From Sinohyriopsis cumingii (taxonomy: Eukaryota > Mollusca > Bivalvia > Unionida > Unionidae), in NCBI GenBank assembly GCA_028554795.2, contig CM068826.1, forward strand, positions 105,686,602-105,750,601: a stretch of 64,000 nt of DNA, read 5' to 3'. This document shows, piece after piece, positions 39,201 to 46,597 of the stretch (position 1 is its first letter; each line of letters begins with the position of its first letter). Position numbers and translations under genes: made by a program. Below the pieces are notes generated by a model, which worked only from the letters and a program-made list of their open reading frames with translations, searched no databases and was not told the origin of the DNA.

Positions 39201-40101
39201 GACATATTATGTATTGGTTTCATATTTGAGGAAGAAACCAGTGTTTAGAGTGCAGTTTGTCTCTTTGATAATACTTGCGTGATCACAATATGGCCACACC
39301 CTTCCATTCCCCACAACCTTGGTTGCATCCTTGGCAGAATGTACATAAGTAATCCAGTAGCAATTTGATGGTTGATGGAATTTGACACTGATCCCAATAT
39401 TCAAAGGGAGATCACTTGACTCCATTGACAAGCAGAATTGTTCCCTTGTAGCACTTGTTGCTAGAGAAGCCAAAAGACATGGCACGAGGGTTGGACTTGG
39501 GAGTGTAGTGAATGTACTCCTAATGTCTGATAGTGTATTATCAAAGAAACATTTTACTCAGAAAATGTATTTCTCAATTGATAAATCAGTACAAATACAG
39601 CATATTTCTCAAAACAAGTTCTCATTAGAAAGAGCATAAACACTTACCGGTAAGTTTTAAACTTGATTTGGCATTAAAATTCAGAAATGTTGTTTGTCTG
39701 GCAAAAATCTCTACAGACATTGCAGTTGGCAATAATTTCATAAATATTGTAACATTATAATGTATTATTGTGTACAATTATGTGGGACAGGAATATCTCA
39801 TGTATTTCTCATATGAGCAGACTCTATCAACAATGTAATTGTAAATTGTCAGTTCTATACGTATTCAATGTTTGCATTTTAAGGCTATTCTGCTTGGAGA
39901 CATGAGAGAAAGGGTTCCTGGTTCATCCAAGCTCTTACAGAAATGTTGACCAAAAACTGGAAGAAAATGGATCTGCTGACAATGCTGACCCGTGTCAACC
40001 AAATGGTGGCCCTTAAAATGACAGAAACCAAAGAGATGCAGATACCCATGTTCACATCAACGCTTACTAAAGATGTCCTCTTCACACCAAAGGAATCATG
40101 A
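9197..40101 (+). CDS. CASP: Caspase, 3' five exons (gene-level entry)
   Basis: Cysteine protease of the caspase family (clan CD, C14), cleaving after Asp in apoptosis or related signalling, normally in the cytosol. Exons: 9197-9293, 18924-19201, 22811-22995, 31694-31829, 39884-40101. Intron phases 2, 1, 0 and 1 join without error to 303 residues plus a stop. Visible elements are the Arg of 'SVRTGTDAD', the catalytic His in 'THGDEG', the catalytic Cys in 'QACQG', the processing-site candidate 'DVAD|S', the p10 Arg in 'YSAWRH' and 'GSWFIQAL'. The p20 core resembles executioners (caspase-3/7), while QACQG is the form seen in caspase-8/10. Upstream exons, the start codon and any CARD or DED are not identified, so initiator or executioner class is open. 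Introns of 3.6-9.6 kb are full of repeats. Confidence 0.93.
9600..10260. repeat. AT-rich low-complexity and trinucleotide tract
   Basis: Caspase intron sequence dominated by AAT, ATG, AAC and TTA runs. The densest part is 10045-10175, with consecutive AAC, AAT, GAT and AAT tracts followed by a complementary TTA run. Confidence 0.8.
10540..10985. repeat. Degenerate ~130-bp tandem repeat shared with 30.5-30.8 kb
   Basis: Units contain 'aatcattatgaagct', then 'acaattcattct', then a 'tgcttgcttgcccc'-like block and 'aaggtcacagt'. The same order recurs at 30470-30840, so this is an interspersed family rather than a local duplication. Confidence 0.6.
11330..12720 (+). mobile_element. Decayed LINE ORF1-like region (coiled coil, SGNH-type esterase)
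   Basis: Translated fragments in several frames give a heptad-rich segment ('IRDLESKIHHLRTEIEV', about 11440-11500). About 500 bp on comes 'ANMIICIGGNNV' (12010-12045), typical of the esterase-like domain in CR1-type ORF1. Later 'YGIEFIPNNNVYG' and a 'HLSEKRTSAFPKDIDQY'-like end recall the block III region of that fold. A ~65-bp unit with 'gacacacaaatagtgtacctaga' is repeated three times at about 12118-12280. SINE family 1 copy 3 is inserted in the esterase part. Assignment to the LINE at 14.4 kb is possible but not shown. Confidence 0.5.
12376..12593 (+). mobile_element. SINE family 1, copy 3, 3'-truncated with target duplication
   Basis: A clear head ('ggggccctgagtggcc') and body, but the copy stops inside the 'ctgaaaaatggcg' block and has no CAA tail. 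The direct repeat aaaaataggt flanks it (12366-12375 and 12594-12603), overlapping the A-run of the SINE body. Truncation at insertion is therefore more likely than later deletion. Confidence 0.8.
12815..12990. repeat. Palindromic GATCTG-type repeat
   Basis: Several facing copies of 'cagatctgggtct' and 'agaccatgatctgca' make foldback structures. The segment 'gcattatactatggcagatc' to 'ttataagcaagta' recurs near the right end of the window (63545-63905). The 48-bp minisatellite starts directly after it. Confidence 0.6.
13013..13876. repeat. 48-bp minisatellite, 18 units, open on both strands
   Basis: Eighteen tandem 48-bp units with few differences. Because 48 is a multiple of three, + and - frames both stay open: + repeats MKCYRRNCYGHKHRKL, - repeats TIAITSVAFHQFSVLM. 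Variants cluster: four adjacent units carry 'gctgtggt' and two adjacent units carry 'gacctaat...gtcaaaagc'. This points to local spread by unequal exchange or slippage. It lies in a caspase intron. I see no splice context that would make it coding. Confidence 0.95.
14430..16935 (+). mobile_element. Decayed non-LTR retrotransposon (endonuclease and reverse transcriptase)
   Basis: Fragments in order: 'GGVGFVVYISNDLS' (about 14480) and 'VYCPPNGHSS' with 'LLSDFNINLYPS' (14610-14740), both endonuclease; 'ETCWKYIIELHSP'-like linker; then reverse-transcriptase pieces, including 'SYLSDRTQQVLLNNP' (about 15930) and 'EYHKLLGVHFVDKLTWNHHLD' split as EYHKLLGVHF and VDKLTWNHHLD (16305-16365). Many stops and frame changes make it long dead. 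The order suits CR1/Jockey-type LINEs. A SINE interrupts the last motif. Confidence 0.75.
16372..16660 (+). mobile_element. SINE family 2, copy a, 5'-truncated, inside a LINE
   Basis: The body runs from 'gggtttgatccccagcc' (B-box) to 'aaaaatccaaatcacaca' with a long CA tail. It lacks the A-box part of the head. A perfect 14-bp direct repeat, catcatttagatca, flanks it (16358-16371 and 16661-16674). It splits the LINE segment that encodes 'HHLD' from the following 'HVCN'. Confidence 0.88.
16947..17204 (-). mobile_element. SINE family 1, copy 4
   Basis: Full-length minus-strand copy, from the TTG (CAA) tail at the left to 'ggggcccc' at the right. The direct repeat ttgtagaattg flanks it at 16936-16946 and 17205-17215. 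Confidence 0.9.
17270..17990. repeat. Degenerate ~150-170-bp tandem repeat, about 5 units
   Basis: Recurring blocks are 'gaaaaccctt.aaataactt.t', 'aaaac.actaaatagaa.t.aacca', 'ttcaaa.ttatataaa.gatgct' and 'tcaagtatggccac.attacta'. This pattern is, to my knowledge, common in mollusc genomes; here it lies in a caspase intron. Confidence 0.65.
18924..19201 (+). CDS. CASP: Caspase exon: start of p20
   Basis: The acceptor is 'ttcttccag' and the donor G|GTAATA leaves phase 1. A Ser/Asn-rich linker of about 15 residues is followed by the p20 start, 'YNMDHENRGMAIIISN', then 'RTGTDADAM', 'MGFDVKMYNDQTV' and 'MLKILED'. These match the caspase order of beta-1, the active-site-pocket Arg (R64 in caspase-3 numbering, in 'VRTGTD') and alpha-1. 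No residue of the core looks broken. Confidence 0.93.
19287..19336. repeat. TG/TCTG microsatellite
   Basis: Mixed GTGT and TCTG run about 85 bp beyond a caspase exon donor. Confidence 0.9.
19590..21430 (-). pseudogene. Decayed coding-like block of unknown family
   Basis: Read on the - strand, several adjacent stretches keep coding-like composition. Examples are 'HVTANNVIAMTCYANTAV' and 'QIIWQFLSEQFKKWLDQE' (21149-21412), 'TVEQFCTHKKLHRVYFNW' (20344-20538) and 'VSYKSRAASSVTSQGS' (19955-20182). I do not recognise the family. It is broken in many places and has SINE family 1 copy 5 inserted, so it is an old fossil inside a caspase intron. It could be a mobile-element gene or a retrocopy of a host gene; I have no basis to choose. 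Confidence 0.35.
20739..20984 (+). mobile_element. SINE family 1, copy 5
   Basis: Starts at 'gccgagtggtctaaagcg', so the first few head bases are missing. The B-box 'ggttcgagtct' is close to consensus and the CAA tail is long. A perfect 13-bp direct repeat, acaaattgatgtg, flanks it (20726-20738, 20985-20997). It is probably among the younger copies here. Confidence 0.92.
22811..22995 (+). CDS. CASP: Caspase exon: p20 with catalytic histidine
   Basis: The acceptor is 'tatttacag' and the donor CAG|GTAAAT. The first two bases complete an Ala codon with the last base of the previous exon, giving 'ILEDASKE'. The core reads 'SDCFVCAILTHGDEG', with the catalytic His at 22870-22872, then 'LKYFKGNKCPGLVGKPKLFFIQ' written here in pieces: LKYFKGNKCPGL and VGKPKLFFIQ. 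It ends in phase 0 exactly before the Ala of the active-site pentapeptide. Confidence 0.95.
23215..23385 (-). mobile_element. SINE family 3 (tRNA Lys/Val-like head)
   Basis: On the - strand it starts near 'gagacctggtagctcagttggtagaacatc', quoted here in part as 'ggtagctcagttggtag' (A-box). The B-box is 'ctgggtttgataccc'. A body follows that ends near 'aatgtgctattaagacc'. It lies about 120 bp past the coding part of a caspase exon flank. One copy only in the window. Confidence 0.65.
23540..24780 (+). mobile_element. Decayed LINE, reverse-transcriptase part, split by a SINE
   Basis: Fragments such as 'DTKWFASYLANKSQCTLVNG' (23690-23750) and, past the SINE, a weak 'LSQG...FLLFINDLS'-like motif and a 'YADNTML'-like motif place it in the palm region. 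'DKVLGVIVDNNLQWN' (24430-24475) is the usual C-terminal LGV motif. Many interruptions. It is related in layout to the copies at 14.4 and 38.1 kb. Confidence 0.65.
23770..24087 (-). mobile_element. SINE family 2, copy b, inside a LINE
   Basis: Near full length on the - strand: the head ('gctccagtggcctagtggtta') lies at the right end and the GT (CA) tail at the left. The direct repeat gaggagtcag flanks it (23760-23769, 24088-24097). It sits inside the reverse-transcriptase remnant. Confidence 0.88.
24780..28140. other. Caspase intron without recognised elements
   Basis: AT-rich sequence in which I see no exon, SINE or clear LINE, apart from a small tandem repeat at 27240-27425. Splice-like motifs are not accompanied by caspase-like coding sequence, and the flanking caspase exons already join without a gap. 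Confidence 0.4.
27240..27425. repeat. ~36-bp tandem repeat, 5-6 units
   Basis: Unit of the form 'tagtcattcatttaactga' followed by 'taatacactaactgg'. Units differ at several positions and share period 34-37. Confidence 0.8.
28150..28460 (+). mobile_element. LINE 3'-end remnant
   Basis: Contains a degraded 'FHYSGSLIWNSIPKE' motif (about 28285-28335), the extreme C-terminal motif of CR1-like LINE proteins. The same motif occurs at 38850-38900. Confidence 0.5.
28560..29480 (-). mobile_element. Possible minus-strand LINE remnant
   Basis: The - strand near 29455-29385 reads 'GAPQCSILGPHLF' and shortly after 'NTYANDNT', resembling reverse-transcriptase motifs B and C with a deletion between them. 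The rest is badly decayed. A 31-bp tandem repeat sits inside. Confidence 0.4.
28831..28962. repeat. ~31-bp tandem repeat, 4 units
   Basis: Four versions of 'catagtcatatgagataac' followed by 'aaaatcatta', the third with a small deletion and the fourth with a small insertion. Confidence 0.85.
30470..30840. repeat. Degenerate repeat shared with 10.5-11.0 kb
   Basis: Carries 'aatcattataaagctaag', 'acaattcattccacaacatgc' and 'aaggtcac'-like blocks in the same order as 10540-10985. A 29-bp segment starting 'ttaagagtactagtcatg' is exactly duplicated at about 30739-30802. Confidence 0.6.
31694..31829 (+). CDS. CASP: Caspase exon: catalytic cysteine and subunit linker
   Basis: The acceptor is 'ctatctttcag'. 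The first codons are Ala-Cys-Gln-Gly, so with the preceding Gln the pentapeptide is QACQG, with the catalytic Cys at 31697-31699. The linker carries candidate self-processing sites after 'QEVD' and 'DVAD'. p10 then begins with 'KKIPIEADILRAHSSVPG', the usual substrate-groove strand. The donor CAG|GTATTG is in phase 1. A four-unit repeat with donor-like motifs starts about 90 bp downstream. Confidence 0.95.
31921..32218. repeat. 78-bp tandem repeat, 4 units, next to a caspase exon
   Basis: Units start at 31921, 32000, 32078 and 32156, lengths 79, 78, 78 and about 63. They differ at only a few positions, so the array is young. Each unit carries 'ccttccagtaagtgtg', which holds a perfect GTAAGT. 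It lies about 90 bp downstream of the exon bearing the catalytic Cys. Confidence 0.95.
32219..33479. other. Caspase intron, nothing recognised
   Basis: AT-rich sequence without clear exon, SINE or repeat structure. Confidence 0.4.
33480..34367 (-). mobile_element. Decayed LINE, reverse-transcriptase part
   Basis: Minus-strand relative of the LINE at 14.4-16.9 kb. 34110-34365 matches 15036-15210 (linker 'SRTFWKYISD'), 33750-33910 matches 15470-15610, and 33600-33740 matches 15635-15770. A 'LDLRKAFAFVD' motif (about 33560-33520) resembles the first catalytic block of the reverse transcriptase. It is bounded on the right by a SINE. Confidence 0.7.
34368..34617 (-). mobile_element. SINE family 1, copy 6
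   Basis: Minus-strand copy from a short TTG tail to 'cactcggggcccc'. The flanks offer only a weak direct repeat (atatcttg against atatcctg). Confidence 0.85.
35040..35128. repeat. ~18-19-bp tandem repeat, 3 units
   Basis: Three near-identical 'tacatagattttgtctgg' units. Confidence 0.85.
35280..36640. other. Coding-like decayed stretch, unidentified
   Basis: Composition is less AT-rich than its surroundings. Short frames on the + strand have protein-like make-up, for example 35432-35701 and 36260-36448. Broken frames and position among LINE remnants suggest a LINE C-terminal part or other old mobile element. No motif was firm enough to name it. Confidence 0.25.
37455..37606. repeat. Hairpin (MITE-like) element
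   Basis: Imperfect palindrome with arms of about 60-70 bp. 'gatgggtaatgatttaatatt' on the left (quoted to 20 bases as gatgggtaatgatttaatat) faces 'atattaaatcgttacccatt' on the right. 'cttttgcttgcc' and 'ggctcgcaaaag' close the hairpin. No coding capacity and no clear target duplication. Confidence 0.75.
38080..39075 (+). mobile_element. Decayed LINE, 3' half with tail
   Basis: 'WYGVPQGSLLGPLLFILF' and 'INDLPL' (38115-38185) form reverse-transcriptase motif B and its neighbour; a 'STDDSTLS' stretch stands where YADD is expected. 'LDYCNTVWGN' (38530-38570) and 'QYSGTLLWNSIPVEIR' (38860-38910) are the C-terminal motifs. It ends in a TTA-rich tail at 39045-39075. Frame changes are many. This is the best preserved reverse-transcriptase motif in the window. 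Confidence 0.75.
39884..40101 (+). CDS. CASP: Caspase terminal exon: p10 and stop
   Basis: The acceptor is 'gcattttaag', with a weaker pyrimidine tract than the other exons. The first two bases complete Gly. It reads 'YSAWRHERKGSWFIQAL', then 'MLTRVNQMVALKM', 'MQIPMFTSTLTKDVLF' and a TGA at 40099-40101. The Arg of 'AWR' and the 'GSWF' loop are substrate-binding features of p10. Caspase-3 has YYSW where this has YSAW, so the residue equivalent to Tyr204 is Ser. The segment between the two p10 helices is shorter than in caspase-3. Confidence 0.94.
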
Positions 40102-40474
40102 CAAAATTGAGATTTATCTGTTATCTTTGTACTATTTTCCTTGGGCATGACTTTTTGGGGGATTGATGATGGAACTGAAAAGGGTGGGCTGGGTGAGAAA
40201 TGATTTGGCTTAAAATGTGCATGGTACAGTGCAGACTATGTTACTTTCATACTTGTGTTACTCTTTTACATCATTCAGTATTGACAACTGTTATAAAACA
40301 GGTGGTAAATGTATAGATTTACTGAAGTGTATTTAGTTTCAAAGGTTCTTAATGGAAGGTGGCAACTCATCTGAATGCACATTATAAAGCACTCTTTTTC
40401 ACTATTTAAAACCTCCTTAACATAGCCAACTTTACTGGTCCAATCTCATTATATCCTGCAGAATGCAATGTTGC

Positions 40475-40784
40475 AGGACCGCTCCAGTGGCCTAGTGGTT
40501 AGAGCATCTGCCTTGGATGCAGGTTTAAACCCCAGCCAAGTCAAACCAAAGACATTTTAAAAATGGTACTAACAGCTGCTTCACTAGGTGCTCAGCATTA
40601 AGAGGTTAGTGTTAGGACTGGTCCGTCTTGTGTCAGGATAATGCGACTGGGTGGGACATCATGCTACATGTCTGGTATGATGCCCCAGTGCTAGACATCA
40701 CTATAAACTGCCACACTGCAGACATTGTAGCGATATGACGAAAAATTGTTAAAGCTACATTAAAAATCCAAATCACACACACAC
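40475..40784 (+). mobile_element. SINE family 2, copy c, full length
   Basis: The head reads 'gctccagtggcctagtggtt' (A-box), then 'aggtttaaacccc' (B-box). The shared body contains 'gactgggtgggacatcatg' and ends with a short CA tail. The direct repeat may be tgttgc (40469-40474, 40785-40790), too short to be sure. It lies about 375 bp past the caspase stop. Confidence 0.85.
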
Positions 40785-41003
40785 TGTTGCGGCGTACAGT
40801 GGGGACTACACAAATGTGAAAGAAATGCAGTCTTGATATCCTGTAATATATTGTCACATTTACAAGTAGACATCTGAAAACGAATACTGTTTTAAATATT
40901 CATCTTTCACAAATGTTTACATTTAAATCCACCCTTCTTTCAAAGTAAGTTGCAGTGAGGAATTTCTATTTCTAAACTTCATGTATCTTTATAATTTATA
41001 CAT

Positions 41004-41009
41004 AATAAA
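41004..41009 (+). terminator. Candidate caspase polyadenylation signal
   Basis: AATAAA about 0.9 kb past the caspase stop. If used, the 3' UTR would include SINE family 2 copy c. Other weaker hexamers could serve instead. Confidence 0.25.
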
Positions 41010-41029
41010 ATGTGAGGCAGTTTTGGCGG

Positions 41030-41032
<3 letters not shown>

Positions 41033-41091
<59 letters not shown>

Positions 41092-41110
41092 GTGTGTGTG
41101 TGTGTGTGAT
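41033..41110. repeat. TA microsatellite followed by TG run
   Basis: About 28 TA repeats run into a TG run, which is probably the tail of the adjacent SINE family 2 fragment. Confidence 0.95.
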
Positions 41111-41168
41111 TAGGATTTTTAACATAGCTTTAACAATTTTTCAGTCATATCACTACTGGGGCATCATA
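41090..41168 (-). mobile_element. SINE family 2, 3' fragment
   Basis: The TG tail followed by 'attaggatttttaacatagc' and 'caatttttcagtcatatcac' matches the 3' end of the other family 2 copies. The rest is missing. Confidence 0.7.
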
Positions 41169-41228
41169 GCTAAAGAAATCTTTAACATAGCTAAAGAAAT
41201 CTTTAACATATTCTGATAAAACTTGACT

Positions 41229-41432
41229 TTGGGTGGCAAAATGGTCCGAGTTGCTCACCCTTACATGTCACTCACACATCTCACTTCTGACAACATGGTT
41301 TAACTCTCGTTTTTAACCAACGTGCGAGAAATCTTGCCAATAGCTTCCTGTGGGTCAGTGGTTCTTCGTGCAACAAATATACTGTCATGTGTATTATTTC
41401 ATGTGCTAAAAAATGGCATTAAACCATACAAA
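41229..41432 (+). mobile_element. SINE family 1, copy 8, old
   Basis: Strongly diverged head ('gcaaaatggtccgagttgct') and body ('aatagcttcctgtgggtcag', 'gctaaaaaatggcattaaac'), with internal deletions. Confidence 0.65.
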
Positions 41433-41439
41433 ACTTGAT

Positions 41440-42990
41440 CAAAATATGATAGGGACATTGTTTCATAGACCTAGATGTATCATTTATAGCACTTGTTGAT
41501 TAACGTCGTATCTTTGGATGAGATATTGCTTGTATTAAAGAGTCCTTGAAGGAGCTGGATTCCACATTATCATTTTGAGGGTTCATGGCCCCTGAATTCT
41601 CTTTACTTAATCAAGCTTCACTCTTTAAGGCCCCAAGACATTTGCTATGCATCAGTCACCAGTAACTATTTCTAGTCAGTCTTTCAGTGAGAATACAAAA
41701 TTGATGACTGATATGTTATTTAAGAAGGTGATATTTAAACAATATATATTCAGAGTCAAACTTGATTATGACAGTATTGAATATAACATTAGGTACTAAA
41801 GGAATGTACCCGTTTATAATATAAAATTCCTCATGTTTTGTATGTGTTTTTTTATATTTCTGAACCTTGGTAATATATACTATGTTTCCTTTTTATTAGG
41901 CAAATGAAATCTTACTGACTTACTGATATGATTGGTGTTTATTGTGTGTGGTGCATAATTACTGACACTGTAAACAACTCACCATAATTACACATCAAGT
42001 AATAAGACATTCTATATTGATTCTATGAAGGGGTAGTTCCATTGAAAACAATAAATAATGGAAACAGGTTTTCTATTTCAAAGAAACCACACCTTTTAGA
42101 TGTGTAAGTAAGCAAATTATGTACAAATGTACAAATAACATGCTACTGAGTACAACAAAAATGTATAATGTACAGATCACCTTTATTATAATAATGCATT
42201 TTTCACATCTCAAAACATTCTTTATTTTCCCTAATATGCCAAAGTTATTATTGCTGTGTTAATCAGGGTTTTAAATTCATGTATAGCTTGAGAGCAATAA
42301 TTTCTGTCAAAAGGTAAAATTACTGTGATATACACGTCTGATATGTATGATCTGTAATGATGATGTTAAAGATCGTAACTCATTTTATTTTTTGGATTGT
42401 GATATTATTTGTTTTGGTGGTAGTAGTAGTAGTCATTGTTGCTGCTGCTGTTATTATAATTGTCAAGCTCTATTATGGTGACATTGTTTGGTATGGCCTA
42501 TATTTCCCAGTTGTCTTCATGATAAACTGAAATGAATTAGGCTTTAGAGCTGTTGCTGCGCAGATTTTGGCAAAGAGCTTTTTTATGTAGAAAAAAGAAA
42601 TATGAATTAATACTGTGAAAAGGACATAGAATCAAACCGCATATGAATGAGGGAATAGCAAATTTTTAACCAAGGAAATAACTATTGGGATCAAGTCACA
42701 ACATTTGCCTCCTATCTGTACACTAGATTTTCACCCTCTGTAATGAATTTTGGCATCCAATATGGCATACAATTTGGATTCAGAATCTGTAACTTTTTAT
42801 TCATTCATTCCAAACAAATAAACAATTGTTTTTCTGCCCACAAAATGTACAATCATTAAACTGCAAATGCAAGCTTCTAGGTCATATAGCAGACTAGCTT
42901 GTAAAGATAGCTGCTTGTTGATTCTTACAGATTTTTATAATTTAAATGCAGATTTTAATGACATACTTGTAAACAAAAAAAAAGCTGTTC
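41440..42990. other. Intergenic, nothing recognised
   Basis: AT-rich sequence with no exon or element that I can name, and a short GTA run near 42420. Confidence 0.4.
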
Positions 42991-42994
42991 ATTG

Positions 42995-44300
42995 GACTCA
43001 GTGGTAGTTTGTACCCCCTTGCGATTTTAAAACATAAAAAGCATCAATAATACATGTATAACAAATGTACAAGACTTATTCATTTCATTCATTATTATTT
43101 CTAACCTATTGATACAAAGGGGTCTCTAACACTGTCATCCTTTTAGCATTTCATTAACAAAGTGGGAGTTTTCACTGTAAACAATGAGCCTACTCGCTAG
43201 CCTTTTCTGGTTCCTGGAAAGGTCCATTTTCAGCAAAGAGGTATATGAAGGTCCCATTATCTGAAAATATAGACTTGTCCATGCAAATATGGATGCCTTG
43301 TTATAGTATTCACACACCCTCCTGTTTGTTTGTACCCCCTACCGATTTTAAAAAGAAAATATATCAAGGATATGTTGTTGTTGTGGGGTTTAACACCATT
43401 TTCCAGCACAAGATAGGCTTTACATGGCGGCCAGTATAAATGGTGGAGGAAGAAGCCAGGAAAACCTTGGAAAAAACCACCAATCCACGAGAAGCTACCA
43501 GCAAACTTTCTCACGTACCCACATTGGCCAAGCGTGAGACTCGAACCCACACAGACAGAAGTGAGATGGCAGTGATCCATAATGGTGATTGCTTTAGACC
43601 ACTCGGGGTGGGGGGCCTGTATCAAGGATATAAAAATGGCACTAAACTGGGTCATTTCATTCATCAATTTATAATTCTTAACCTGATTGTCACCAGAGGG
43701 TACCAAACACCATTAAGTTGTTGGCATTTCAAATCAAACACGAGTTTCTTTATGGTTGCCATATTTGCATGGGTGTATGTTTTCAAGCAACAGATTGAAT
43801 TCACTGTCTTTGATAATCTTGATAATTATGTAAATTTTGGAGTTACATCTCTTTGAACACATGTATACAAGAGTTCTTCCTTTTCATTTGTTCAATTTTT
43901 AAGATAATATTAAAACTAGACATTGCATATATTGGAAAGCAGATGACAGTTTTTTACTAAAATTTACTATTAAGAAACCATAAAACGACAGCAGTCAGTC
44001 TGCTTGTTTACACTGAGATCTTCCATTGGTTTGAAATGCTAATAAGTTGACAGTCTGGTTAGAAATTATAAATTGATGAATGAAATATCCAAGTTTTGTG
44101 CATTTTTCAAACCTTGATACTTCTAATTTTTAAAATCAGTGGTGGTGTACACACAAATGGGAGGGTGTGTGAATACTATAGTCAAGAAACTTTCATTTGG
44201 TTTGAAACACAAATAACGCAAGTGTTAGAGACCCCTGGCAACAGTTGGATTATAAATTATAAATTTCCAAGTTTTAAGCATGTTTTTTTATATCATTAGG
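42995..44300. repeat. Foldback structure, arms carrying tandem units
   Basis: The left arm (42995-43760, without its SINE) and the right arm (44020-44300) are inverted copies. 43298-43352 pairs with 44132-44185 ('atagtattcacacaccctcc', 'gattttaaaaa'). 43620-43735 pairs with 44030-44110 ('atttcattcatcaatttata'). 43125-43138 pairs with the 'gtgttagagacccc' at 44222. Each arm holds about two diverged units. The loop is about 260 bp. Relatives occur at 5785-6300. Confidence 0.7.
43374..43619 (-). mobile_element. SINE family 1, copy 7, inside the foldback arm
   Basis: Minus-strand copy with a short TTG tail. A perfect 12-bp direct repeat, tatcaaggatat, flanks it at 43362-43373 and 43620-43631, showing that it inserted after the foldback repeat was in place. 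Confidence 0.92.
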
Positions 44301-46590
44301 GCTTTTCATTTTTATTAAAAAATGGGGGAACAAACTGCTGGAAGAGTAGGTGACATTACAATACCATAAAAAACCATTGATCTTCCCCCGTTGAATTTGA
44401 TGCAAGTATGCACACAAGTATCAGTGCTGATGCTGAGCTCACTGTAAACCCAAATGCAGAATATAAACTTGTTCACAATATATTTAACCTTGCTATCATT
44501 GTGCAATAATATGTACTGATATTATTCAAACACAAAACAAGGGTGGTATCAATTATGGGTATGTATAGGGTGTAAAAGATATGCATATATATTGCTCAGA
44601 ATCAAACTCATCCAACATCTTAATCATACAAAGCCTATTTGACAGGTTTTATCAAAATATTAGCAAAATAAATTAGCTGCTAGATTAACAAACTCAACCA
44701 AACGACTACAAGGTCCCATCATTAATAGTGACAATTTTAGACAAATTCAAACTGTTTACGTTCGGCAATGGGGTGGGGCATTTTAATTTATTGATCTGTA
44801 CCATATCCTTGCTACATGGGTACATGTAAGCCAATGTTTATTTTCACATTTGTTACATTGTCATCCTAGCAAATTCATGTGCCATTAGGTATTTCGAGTC
44901 CATACTCAGTATATTTTACCCAAATATTTTGCATAGTTACAAATAATCTTAATTCTGTGCTATGTTCAATGGCAAATGTGTATTTTAAGTGGTCTTCATC
45001 TTTGGATAAAATTTGTTGATTGATGCACCTCCAATATTTTCTTAAGTAATATTTCAAAGTATAGTTGAGCAATAAAACACAGTTTATGTAATAAATTTTG
45101 ACATGGACAAGATCTACTTGACAATAAAATATCCACTTACCATCTCATGTATGCTGTGATTTTCCCACAAAACCAACCTCTGACGTTAGGAACCCAGTAT
45201 TTACTGGAACTTGTCTTATGGAAGGGTTTTAGTGTTTGGTTGTGTATTTTTAATTGGACGTGGAATAATATAACTTGGCATTCAGTATTTGTTTTGAATC
45301 ATAGTATTTTAGCTATTAATATATATTGTGTTGTAAATCCTTCAAAGAAATGTGCATAATATTGACAAGTAATGAAATGAAAGTTATGCATAGGGGTGTC
45401 ATGGACAAAAGTCTGAAAGTTTTCCTCTGACTGGCATCAGGTTCATTTAAATTTTAATAAAACATATCAACTATTTTTAATGGTCATCTATTTCACGTGA
45501 TAATTATTTTGTTGTTGAATCAGTTGTGTTATTTGGATGTAATGTTACTCCAATGAATATTCATGAATGTTTATTAGTGAATTGTTTGTGATCACCATTA
45601 TTACTTAATACATATTGTTGAGATTGACTATGGTATTATTAAATACAGACAGCATAATAAAACAACATGCACATTTTGTTACATTAATTTATTATGTTAA
45701 GATTTGAATAAATCCTATATTTTTCTCAGAGATTCTGTTTTTTTATGTACTTGGATAGATTTATAGTTTCTCAACATATAAACAGTTAATATAACAATCA
45801 TTACTATTGGGTCTCGGTCTGTTATCAGATGACTTTCTATAAACAGAGCATAACTATATTGTAACCAAGTTACTGGTTAAAGAATTGCTTAAGGCCATGA
45901 TATTTGAAGTAACTTGATATACAAGTGAGCTTGTGCTGTAAATTAAACCTGGTTAAGAATGCAACAACATGCATGAATTTCACACATATTCCAAGATCTT
46001 AATGACATGGGCATATTTACCCAGCTTTATATAAATCCTATTAAACATAAAAATATAGTCTCTAGTGTGCAATGCTCCCCTCCTTATGGTTTTATATTTC
46101 TTTGGCATAACCCATTACAACTCAACATATCCCATTTAAAAAAAAGTAAATACAGGGTATTTATCTATCTCAGTTCCTGTATATTTAGTAGTTAAAATAA
46201 TGAGAAAGCTGCTGTAGATGTCGTTTTGAAGAAGTTCATGCCATAGTACTGTATTTATTTCATTTTTAAATTTTATATTAAACGACGTGGAAATTAAGTT
46301 CAAACCTGGTATTAGAATTTTGGCACATCAACACACTAGTAGCTATAACAGTTTGATTTCAGTTTTTGGATTTATTCTGGACTAATACTGAATTGTATTC
46401 AGACTTAAAATTAGGGATTATTTGATAATTTAATTTCAGTACTGTACGTTCTTTTTTCTCATTTTCATTTTGTATTCTAGGGAAATAAGTTATGTTAAAT
46501 TTGACAAAGCTTGTTGTCTTTCACTCTTTTCTATCACTTATTTTAAGAGCACAGACTCTTTACACAACCCACTGATTTATAGTTACCTTT
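44301..46590. other. Intergenic, nothing recognised
   Basis: AT-rich sequence between the foldback structure and the first minisatellite. The open frames are short and of AT-rich composition, with no family likeness. Confidence 0.4.
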
Positions 46591-46597
46591 TCTACAA

